Notes under the pieces: generated by a model | What the model was told of the DNA's origin: nothing | Seen by the model: the letters and a program-made list of their open reading frames with translations, nothing else | Databases searched by the model: none | Position numbers and translations under genes: made by a program | NCBI GenBank assembly: GCA_001661515.1 | Contig: LUVW01000039.1 | Span: forward strand, 148,478 to 212,477 | Source of the DNA: Capniomyces stellatus | Lineage: Eukaryota; Kickxellomycota; Harpellomycetes; Harpellales; Legeriomycetaceae | Length of the DNA stretch: 64,000 nucleotides | Direction: 5' to 3' | Shown: positions 56,633 through 64,000 of the stretch, in pieces | How the letters are laid out: each line of letters opens with the position of its first letter | How positions within the stretch are numbered: the first letter of the stretch is position 1

Positions 56633-59600
56633 CTAAAGTTTCTTTGGGCAGAACTTTTTAATAAGCTTTTTGTTTGACGTGACCCTTCCTTCAACGCATA
56701 ACACATTCTTGGTTTCTTGTATCGGTATGAGTTCTGCCTTTTTAACAGTAAGATCGCGGCAGTATTGTTCAGCTGCACCCCTCTTTCTGCTTTTCTTAGC
56801 CGACTTGCACAGTCTTGAGTATATCTCGTCAATAGGCATATCATAGTTGTCTGTTTTGTCTTTAACGCAGTATTTACTTATTTTGGGCCCGTCCTTGCTT
56901 TTTCTTGCCAATGCACAAACCACTCTATAAATGTCCTTTAGCCACAGCCTATATTGTGTTATTTTGTCGTTTGGAAAACAGTGCTTTTTTATTGCCGCGG
57001 CGTTTTTGCTAGTCATGGCTTGTTTGCAAAGTCTGTTGGCATTGGCGTTGGCGTTGGAATTGAGTTTAACATTGGAGTTGGATTTGGATTTGGTCTTTGC
57101 CTTGGCCTTCGCTTTGGCCTTTGTTTTAAGGGGTTGTTTAGGTGCCGCTTTTTTAGGCGGCTCAAGCTTGGTTATTTTCTGACAGTGGTTTTTAATAAAA
57201 ACTTGATTTTTTCTAATTCGAGCCTCTTCGCAAAGCAGCTTCCCGATCTCTTCAAGTGGAGCTATATCCCGAGTAGCAACTGCCAGATTTTTACAGTACT
57301 GAGAGACTGCCAACTTATCGTTGGCTGCCTTGGCCTTTCTGCAGAGATTCTTATAAATTTCCACAACTGGCGGCATATTTTTTGGGTTATTGGCTACACC
57401 AACACAGTATTTGGCCATTTTTGTTGTGTCTTTGCTGCTTGTAGCTAAAGCACACAGACCGCGATAGATATCTTTTAATTGGTGAGGAGACCTGGCGTTA
57501 TTATTTTCTGCGTGACAGTATTTTTTCATATTTTTATTATTGCCATTGGCTTTGGACTTGCCGCAGAGAATTTCGTATATATTATTGTAAGCAGATGTGC
57601 CCAAACCACGAGGTTTACCGCAATACGTTTTATTGCAGTACATTTTGACTCTGCATTTATCGCCTGCAATCTCTGCTTCTTCGCACAATATTCTGTACAC
57701 CACTTCCGCTGGAGGTAGATTGGCAGTTAAATTGGGCTTTCCACAAAAGTACTTGGTGTTTGCCGCATCAGTCGCACTTCTTGCTTTTTTGCACAGTTTT
57801 TTGAATATGTAATTTATCTCTGGTATCGGGTTATGCGGGATAATTTCGTTTATACAGTACTTTTTAATCTGGTTGGTGTTGCTACAGCTCCTTGCTAGTG
57901 CACACATAACTCTATTTGTATCTCCAAGCGGTGGTGATGTTTTGTGATTAGTTGGGCAGTACTTGTACATCATGGCATCATCTTTCTCTGCCTTTGCCTT
58001 TTTGCATGGCTTTTCGTACACGTCTTTAATCAGGGGTTTAGGGAATGGTTCACAAAACTTTTTTTTTTGACTTTGATTGTTGTGAGCCTGTGCAACTTTG
58101 CACAAAACCCGAGTAATTTCCTTAATCGAGGGGTACTTGTCCCTTGGTTTTTGCAGATCCCGACAATACTGACCAATTAGACCAGCTCTTTCAGTATCTT
58201 TAGCCTCTTTACACAGTTTCCTATACGCATCCTCCATAGAATTTGACGGAATCTTATCCTTTGTAGTGTCATCGCAGTGCAACCTAGTTTTTTTAACATC
58301 TTCGCTCAATCTTGCTAGCTGACAAAGGATTTTGTTCACCTTTATAACCGGTAGCTTGGGTGTGCTTGGTGTAGCGCAGTATTTTATAATTGACACTGGC
58401 TCCTTTTCTTTTTTTGCCAATTTGCAAAGCGAGTCGTAAATAAACTCGGGAAGCTTAACTTTACCAACACAGTACTTTTTTGCATTTACTTTGTCCTTGT
58501 TGATTATCGCTTCTTCACAAAGAACTCTGCTGGTGCTATCTAATGATGGTATATTCACTGCAACATTGCTAATTTCTTTACAATATGTTTCAATCCCCGT
58601 TTTATCCTTGTTGTTTTTAGAGATTCTGCAAAGTTTTTCATATATATGTTCAATTGGCGGCAAAGGCTTGCTGGGGTCCAGTGTTTTTGGGCAGTATCTC
58701 GAAAGAAACTTTTTTTTGTTTGATGCTCTTGCAAGAGCACAAAGTACTCGGTTGATTTGGATAGTCGGCGGCTTGATTGATATGCTGGCCATACAGTATT
58801 TGGATTTATTTTGCTGGTTGTTTTGGATATTGGCTTTTCTGCACAGTCTTCGATATATATTTTCGTTGTCTGGCTTGATTTTATCTGTGCAGTAAAGCTC
58901 AACACTTTTTGTATCACCTTTGATCTTTGCTTCCTCACAAAGGATCTTGATCAGATCCTCAAGCGAGGGAACTACCAACTCTGGATTAGTTATATCTATA
59001 CAGTATGAATCAATTTCTTTTTTGTTATTTTTAACTTTGGCTTTTCTACATAGCTCACTGTATATCTTTTCTACTGGAGGGAGTGCATCTTTTTGGTCGA
59101 TCTGTCCTGAGCAGTATTTTGCAATGTTCCTTTGGTTTTTTGTAGACTTTGCAATCGCACACATTATCTTGTTTACCATGATCACAGGCGGTTTGATACC
59201 TATACTACTGGAGCAGTACCTTCTTACCCCAACAGCGTCATTTTTTCTCCTAGCACTTTTACACATTTCCCTATACAAATCGCCGCTTGGCTTTTCGGAA
59301 ATTTTACCACAATACAATTTCTTCCCTACAATATCTTTCATTAGTTTAGACTCCAAACATAGCACTTCAACAACCTCATCTTTTGGCGGCAGATCCTCTT
59401 CATACTCGGTCAAGTCTTTGCAATACATATTAATCATTAATTTTGTGTTTTCCTTTAGCGCCTTTTTGCACAGCCTGTTATAAATTGATTCCAGTTTTAG
59501 GTGTTTATTTACATCTTTCAGGCCAGTGCAGTAGGATACCACTTTTTCATCATCACCGCTTGATCTTGCTAGTCCACAAAGTATCCTATACACTGCTTTA

Positions 59601-61159
59601 ATCTCCGGGAATGGTTTCTTTGTATTTGATTCAGGAGTACAGTATTTTTTGATTTCTTTCACGTTTTTTGTTTTCTTGACCTCGTCACATTTGTTTCCAT
59701 ATATGTCGCTGAGCTCAGTACTAGTTACTGACTGAATGCGACCTTTAGAGCAGTGTTTTGCAGTATATGCACTTGCCCCATTTATCATTGCTTCTTTACA
59801 TAATACTGCTATTACCTCTTTTAATGGTGGAATTTCGGTCTGCGCTTTACTCAAGTCCCGGCAATACTCTTTAGAATCTGTAGCATTTTCTAGTTTATTA
59901 GCTGCTCTGCACATAATTTTGTAAATTTGAGTCAACGGTGGAACTATTATAGAAAGGAAGTTCAGCCCACTGCAATATTTAGATACATCGCTCTTATTAT
60001 TACTTTTACGTGCCAAGCCACATAAAACCCTGTATACATCTCGCACTGGAAGTGGCTCATTAGTTGGAGGCAAATCGGTATGGCAATATCTCTTTGTTTT
60101 GACACTATTCTTTTCCTTTTTGGCCTGGCTGCACAGCGATTTGTAAATATCTTCAAACATGGTCTGGTCATCTTTTTTACAATAAGCCTTTATTCTTTTG
60201 TCGTTTTCATTCATTTTGGCATCCGCGCACAAAACTTTTACAATCTCTGCAGTTCCAGGCAGCTTACTCAATGGCGTTTTTAAATTTTGACAGTATATTG
60301 AAGCTTCACTTTGTGTGTTTCGATCCTTCAACCCGGCACACAGGAACTTGTATATCTTCACAACAGGCAATAACTCCTTTTTTTGGTTTTTGACCTCTTT
60401 GCAGTAGCGTCCAATATAAATAGCATTGTTGCTTATTTTAGACAAACTACACATTACTCGTGCGGTTTCATATTTAGATACTTTTACATTAGGCGTTTTA
60501 CGCACTTTTCTACCGCAATATCTACACATCCCTTTCTTATTACCACTGGCCTTTGACTCCGCGCACAGCACATTGTATATTTCTATTATTGGAGGAAGTC
60601 TCTTTTCGTGCCGCCTGATGTTTCTGCAATACCTTCTAGTATTGTATTTAGTATTGCCTTTCTTAGAGTTTGTGCAAAGCGTTTTCATCAACGCAGCAAT
60701 GTTCCTGATGGGATTTCTGTTCTTTGAATCACAATATTTTGCAACACACTTTTTATTGCTGCTTGCTTTTCCAAAAGCACACAGCACCCGGCTATACTCG
60801 GCAACGCTCAGAGTTGGCCTTCTAGGTTTGTGAACGTGTATACAGTAGTCCCTTACCATTCTTTGATTGTAAGTTTTTAGTCCAATTGAACACATTCTTC
60901 TGTATATGTTTAGGTAGCCTACACAGTTAAAGTTTTGGTAATTCCCGCATCTAATCTTCCTTTTAGATCTTTCCTTATTGAGCAGCATACCCTGTCTTCT
61001 GTTTGTTATATGATCGCTTTCCTCAAGTTTTTTTAAACAGTAATTCCCCTGGCTAATAAATAGACTCGATCTAGCAATGTCTGATGCAGGGCTTGTACCC
61101 TCTTTAGAACATACCGCACCAACCATCAGCACTACAAGAGTACAAATGCGAGTAAACAT
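56633..61159 (-). CDS. Giant secreted cysteine-repeat protein: 39 C-x15-C units in a four-unit cycle
   Basis: This is an intronless 1,508-residue ORF. Residues 1-18 form a signal peptide (ICTLVVLMVGAVCS). After ~70 residues with a few extra cysteines, residues 90-1504 hold 39 units in which two cysteines are separated by exactly 15 residues, roughly [LM]-C-x2-A-x11-Y-C. Typical units are CALARKSKDGPKISKYC and CRKAKAANDKLAVSQYC. The linkers (about 16-22 residues) usually contain P-P/PLPP and IY before the next LC. Units fall into four recurring classes (A, ALAR/GLAR; B, RKAK/KKA; C, EEA; D, remainder) in the order D-A-B-C, repeated almost throughout. A Lys/Asn/Ser low-complexity insert (KAKAKAKAK, NANANAN) precedes unit 36. 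The protein is strongly basic. I do not recognise the family. An extended disulfide-stabilised helical array at the cell surface is my inference. Confidence 0.9.
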   Translation of the reverse strand: MFTRICTLVVLMVGAVCSKEGTSPASDIARSSLFISQGNYCLKKLEESDHITNRRQGMLLNKERSKRKIRCGNYQNFNCVGYLNIYRRMCSIGLKTYNQRMVRDYCIHVHKPRRPTLSVAEYSRVLCAFGKASSNKKCVAKYCDSKNRNPIRNIAALMKTLCTNSKKGNTKYNTRRYCRNIRRHEKRLPPIIEIYNVLCAESKASGNKKGMCRYCGRKVRKTPNVKVSKYETARVMCSLSKISNNAIYIGRYCKEVKNQKKELLPVVKIYKFLCAGLKDRNTQSEASIYCQNLKTPLSKLPGTAEIVKVLCADAKMNENDKRIKAYCKKDDQTMFEDIYKSLCSQAKKEKNSVKTKRYCHTDLPPTNEPLPVRDVYRVLCGLARKSNNKSDVSKYCSGLNFLSIIVPPLTQIYKIMCRAANKLENATDSKEYCRDLSKAQTEIPPLKEVIAVLCKEAMINGASAYTAKHCSKGRIQSVTSTELSDIYGNKCDEVKKTKNVKEIKKYCTPESNTKKPFPEIKAVYRILCGLARSSGDDEKVVSYCTGLKDVNKHLKLESIYNRLCKKALKENTKLMINMYCKDLTEYEEDLPPKDEVVEVLCLESKLMKDIVGKKLYCGKISEKPSGDLYREMCKSARRKNDAVGVRRYCSSSIGIKPPVIMVNKIMCAIAKSTKNQRNIAKYCSGQIDQKDALPPVEKIYSELCRKAKVKNNKKEIDSYCIDITNPELVVPSLEDLIKILCEEAKIKGDTKSVELYCTDKIKPDNENIYRRLCRKANIQNNQQNKSKYCMASISIKPPTIQINRVLCALARASNKKKFLSRYCPKTLDPSKPLPPIEHIYEKLCRISKNNKDKTGIETYCKEISNVAVNIPSLDSTSRVLCEEAIINKDKVNAKKYCVGKVKLPEFIYDSLCKLAKKEKEPVSIIKYCATPSTPKLPVIKVNKILCQLARLSEDVKKTRLHCDDTTKDKIPSNSMEDAYRKLCKEAKDTERAGLIGQYCRDLQKPRDKYPSIKEITRVLCKVAQAHNNQSQKKKFCEPFPKPLIKDVYEKPCKKAKAEKDDAMMYKYCPTNHKTSPPLGDTNRVMCALARSCSNTNQIKKYCINEIIPHNPIPEINYIFKKLCKKARSATDAANTKYFCGKPNLTANLPPAEVVYRILCEEAEIAGDKCRVKMYCNKTYCGKPRGLGTSAYNNIYEILCGKSKANGNNKNMKKYCHAENNNARSPHQLKDIYRGLCALATSSKDTTKMAKYCVGVANNPKNMPPVVEIYKNLCRKAKAANDKLAVSQYCKNLAVATRDIAPLEEIGKLLCEEARIRKNQVFIKNHCQKITKLEPPKKAAPKQPLKTKAKAKAKAKTKSKSNSNVKLNSNANANANRLCKQAMTSKNAAAIKKHCFPNDKITQYRLWLKDIYRVVCALARKSKDGPKISKYCVKDKTDNYDMPIDEIYSRLCKSAKKSRKRGAAEQYCRDLTVKKAELIPIQETKNVLCVEGRVTSNKKLIKKFCPKKL
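56648..60892 (-). repeat. Protein-level tandem array: 10 blocks of cysteine-repeat units
   Basis: The array runs from Cys90 to Cys1504. By class, units 1-4 read D-A-B-C, units 5-7 read A-B-C with no D, and units 8-39 form eight complete D-A-B-C blocks of about 145 residues. Blocks have diverged too far for obvious DNA identity, so the array is old. B-to-C linkers characteristically read CxDL then a proline and end VLC. D-to-A linkers are often shorter and read IKPP then INRVLC or VNKIMC. Confidence 0.8.
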
Positions 61160-62095
61160 CGTTTATAAATTGGCTTTGTAATCGAAATATTATGTCAGTC
61201 AAGTTGACTTCACCCTTAGTTAAATTGCACTCTCAAATTTAATCGAGTTTAGACTAATGTGTTCAAGTAAGTGTATGTGTATGTATATTTACACTTATAA
61301 ATTTGTTTTTGACTTTTAGCTTATTTTAGTGTCGAGGGTCACTAAGCGAAAATAAATAAATTATAAACGCCCATATTAATGAACATAAAAGAAAGTTCTT
61401 ACCAAAATTTTAGTTAAGTAGTGGTTAAACACAAACCAGAAATTGTACTAGAATGGTCATGTCATGTAACTTTAAATTAATTAGTAATTTGCAAGTTCAG
61501 CCTAGTATCCAAGCTATATACATATGTCAGAGGCAGTCGAGATTTTTTTATTTGAGCCTCATTAAAATAAATTCTCATCTGGGATATACTGTATATACCG
61601 AACGATTCCTGAATATTAATATCAGCTTTTATAAAGCACCAGTCTAGTTGTATTTTATTTGTTGGAAACATCTATCAATTATTATATTAATCTACAATCA
61701 CAATACTGTCTGTTAAATTAAACCCGTGTTTATCCTGGTATCGTACTTTTGGCATATGGCACGAATGCTAATTGTACCAAATCAAGTCAAACCAAGTTTG
61801 ACAGTTAATAACCAAGGCTAACCAGATGTCTTGAAATAAAAAATCAATGGATCAGTTATCATCAAAGTAAAAGAATAAATGAGATAATAGATAATTATCC
61901 CGTATATCAAAATGATTTAAATCCATGCGTTCCAATTCATTTGTGTTTGCTTTAACGTTAACAACAATACAAAAGTGTAATTTTACAATTTTTATTGAAA
62001 TTAAAGGATATATTTTTTCATTGCAAGATAAAATCGGATATTTAAATCCAGTAAACTCAATATATATATACACATCAAAACAGATGTACGTGTAG
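61160..62095. other. Intergenic between the two cysteine-repeat genes
   Basis: About 935 AT-rich bases. It carries the presumed promoter of the giant repeat gene and the 3' end of its smaller relative, both on the minus strand. Small ORFs there have no domain support. Confidence 0.4.
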
Positions 62096-62689
62096 TTATA
62101 CAGGAACTATTTCAAATTGTTCAGTGCAGTGTTTCATCATCCCATCCTGATCTTGATCCTCCATAGCCTTTTTGCAAAGTTGTTCATCATTTCTGCAGTG
62201 TAGCGCTATCAACGCCTCATCATTATCATCACGAGCTTTTGTGCAATTTTCCTTCACATATTCAACTCTACAGTGTTGAGTAATGTATTCCACGTCCTTG
62301 TTTTCTATCGCTATTTTACATTTTTCTACATTCGGATCAATGATGGATGTGCAGTACTTGTCAATCATTTTTTTATAGTTGCAGCTCTTAGCGGCTTGGC
62401 AAAGTTCGTCTTTGCACAAACCCTTACAGTAAATCTTAATCGACTCTGTATTAGAAAATTTCAAGGCTTCAATGAATTTTTCAAGTTTGTTTGGTGGTTT
62501 TTGAGGACAGTATTTAGCTATCATTTTTGCAATTCCAGAAATTAGTGCTGCTCTGCATCTCTTCCTGTCATTTAATATACCACATTCCTTCTTAATCAGC
62601 ACTTTGTCGCCTGACTTCATGGCCTCGCTACATTTTTTAACTTTGTTACTTGGATTGGTAATACAATATTTCCTAATCAGGCGATTCAT
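62096..62689 (-). CDS. Smaller C-x15-C repeat protein, relative of the giant repeat gene (5' end uncertain)
   Basis: A 197-residue ORF from ATG 62689 has about eight units with the same C-x15-C spacing (CRAALISGIAKMIAKYC, CKIAIENKDVEYITQHC, CKKAMEDQDQDGMMKHC). The linkers are far shorter than in the giant neighbour, and the C-terminal units are acidic rather than basic. In the fourth unit the first cysteine is replaced by Phe, and an extra pair appears in CKGLCKDELC. No signal peptide is present. However, the frame stays open upstream to a TAG acceptor near 62720 (VQFYQEADDM reads through), so a 5' exon carrying a signal sequence is probable; I could not find it. It could also be a 5'-truncated pseudogene. 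Function is unknown. Confidence 0.7.
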   Translation of the reverse strand: MNRLIRKYCITNPSNKVKKCSEAMKSGDKVLIKKECGILNDRKRCRAALISGIAKMIAKYCPQKPPNKLEKFIEALKFSNTESIKIYCKGLCKDELCQAAKSCNYKKMIDKYCTSIIDPNVEKCKIAIENKDVEYITQHCRVEYVKENCTKARDDNDEALIALHCRNDEQLCKKAMEDQDQDGMMKHCTEQFEIVPV

Positions 62690-62848
62690 GTCGTCAGCTT
62701 CTTGGTAGAACTGTACCTAAATTTTCTATATTAGGATTTGTTTTCAGTACCTAGAGTATTTTCTTTGCTAGTAGGTGTACTTGGTTGGTTGTTTTTATTT
62801 TAATCCAAGGATGGATCAGTAGTAGTAATAATAATAATAATAGTAGTG

Positions 62849-62888
<40 letters not shown>

Positions 62889-63884
62889 GGATGTTGGCAA
62901 AAATTTGCTAATCTCAGACAACACAAGTATGTGTACAGTTATAATGTTTATTCAGAGTAGACATTTGTCATTTTTAGAAAAGACTCTAATCACACCGTGC
63001 TCATACAGCGCGCTATAGCTGTATATAAACTGAGACACAATTCATTAGTAAAAACATACTTTATCAAAAAGGTTCCCTAATGGCTTAAAGTATTAAGATA
63101 ATATGTAATACATGTAGCTAGAATAGATGTCTGTAATAATAAGATGTTAGTAGTAGTGTGTATAACAGAATATGGTAAAATAAAACACGGTACTTGTAGC
63201 TTTTCGGATAAAAAACCACATAATAGGAAAACCGTTAAAGCATACGGCATTACCCGTGGTTAGAATTAGTCCACGAAATATATATAATTTGTAGCTGTTG
63301 TTTAACCTAACAACCAACTATTTTTTAAGGTTCAAAGGATATCTGGCAGGGTTTCCAGCATCCTCCATCTAATAAATTTTGGTTCTTATTTTAGTCATGT
63401 CCCCCCACCCCCCGGATTTTTTTTTCAACGACCAGTAAAAGTGAGGTGACTTATAAAATGAAAGCATTGCAAGTCCAATGAACGAATATAGTTTTTATTT
63501 GAGCCATTGTAGTTAAAAACAACATCCAACTTGCAATATTGGATTTCTAAGCCCACAAGAGCTGGTAATAGTAAGATACAAATGCCAAGTTATACTCCCA
63601 AATAGTGTGTTCCACCAATGACGATACAGTTGAGCCAAAGAGTTTAATTGGGGTTGATTTTCAAAAGCGCTATTTTGTTGGCATTCAATTTTAAAAAGCA
63701 TTTTTTGCACTTTTTACGCTCCCCCAGAAATTGAGTTGAGATAAAAGTGTTGGAATTTACACAAGTTCATAACAACCATTTAGTCTTTTTAAATCCCAAG
63801 AACGAGAACAAGAACGAGAACAAGGACGAGAGCGAAAACAAAAGCGAGAAATATATAATAGATAGAGACGAAAAAAAAGTAGAG
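62690..63884. other. Intergenic region with AGT/TAA microsatellite
   Basis: About 1.2 kb with no supported gene. It holds the trinucleotide tract at 62820-62888, a TTGGCAA copy near 62893, a C run near 63403-63413 and the expected but unidentified first exon of the smaller repeat gene. Confidence 0.4.
62820..62888. repeat. Microsatellite (AGT)n with (AAT)n interior
   Basis: Over 20 trinucleotide units, mostly AGT with a short AAT block near the left end. It gives an artefactual poly-Ser ORF on the plus strand. Confidence 0.9.
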
Positions 63885-63963
63885 ATGAGAGCACAGCTAA
63901 GCAATCCAACTGCTGATTGGATTCCACTTCAGGATGTATTTTATAGGCAAGTACTAGTTTAGG
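63747..63963 (+). CDS. Possible exon of a gene running off the right edge
   Basis: An open frame with Lys/Glu/Asn-rich sequence (NENKNENKDESENKSEK) leads into MRAQLSNPTADWIPLQDVFY, which looks ordered and coding-like. The first in-frame ATG is at 63885. A GTACTAG donor-like site follows the codons YRQ near 63952, after which the frame ends quickly, consistent with an exon boundary. A TAG acceptor-like site near 63783 would allow an upstream exon. No family was recognised and the rest lies outside the window. Confidence 0.3.
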
Positions 63964-64000
63964 ATTTGTATAAACGTTTGTTTTAAATTGGGTTTATTTA

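Noticed and set aside
56931..60833. Series of long hydrophobic or Phe/Leu-rich plus-strand ORFs opposite the giant repeat gene
   Set aside because: They are antisense shadows of the Lys/Cys-rich repeats; their periodic composition mirrors the real minus-strand gene.
62785..63018. 77-codon plus-strand ORF with a long Ser run
   Set aside because: The Ser/Asn run is the AGT/AAT microsatellite read in one frame.

Overview
The window looks like AT-rich nuclear DNA (roughly one third G+C) from a fungus. The evidence is a Zn2Cys6 transcription factor, Pmt4, Pho88/Snd3, a Dap1-like protein and Etr1, all with fungal-type sequences, plus many short spliceosomal introns. I suspect an early-diverging, AT-rich fungus, possibly a zoopagomycete or gut-dwelling harpellid, from the base composition, intron density and an LRRC40 orthologue that yeasts lack. 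That placement is inference. All 39 introns I could model by reading frame and homology end in TAG, and one begins with GC.

Left part (1-20 kb): the 5' part of an RRM protein runs off the left edge and is divergent from VMA6 (V-ATPase subunit d, five exons). A 3.5 kb non-coding stretch follows, then an intronless P5-type ATPase with a cysteine-rich luminal N-terminus and mitochondrial enoyl reductase ETR1. Next come an LRRC40-type leucine-rich-repeat protein on the minus strand (five exons, one GC-AG intron) and a divergent seven-exon WD40 protein.

Middle (20-41 kb): a Zn2Cys6 regulator with a 13-nt micro-exon converges on a secreted Ser/Thr-rich orphan. Then come a conserved ATP-grasp-like protein of unknown role, a secretory M49-like zinc peptidase convergent with PHO88/SND3 (five exons), and a Dap1/PGRMC-like haem-binding protein convergent with the nuclear exosome nuclease RRP6.

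Right part (41-64 kb): a 5.3 kb gene-poor stretch leads to PMT4, a PXA/nexin-C membrane protein and the U4/U6 snRNP protein PRP4 (13 exons), all on the plus strand. Convergent with PRP4, just beyond an unresolved poly-T/N assembly gap, is the most unusual locus. It is a 1,508-residue secreted protein built from 39 units with invariant C-x15-C spacing, arranged in a four-unit higher-order cycle. A smaller, diverged relative lies about 0.9 kb further on, on the same strand.

Housekeeping roles represented are vacuolar acidification and cation transport, ER targeting and O-mannosylation, mitochondrial fatty-acid synthesis, RNA splicing and RNA decay. There is no operon-like organisation. No mobile elements, CRISPR arrays, tRNAs or rRNAs were recognised.
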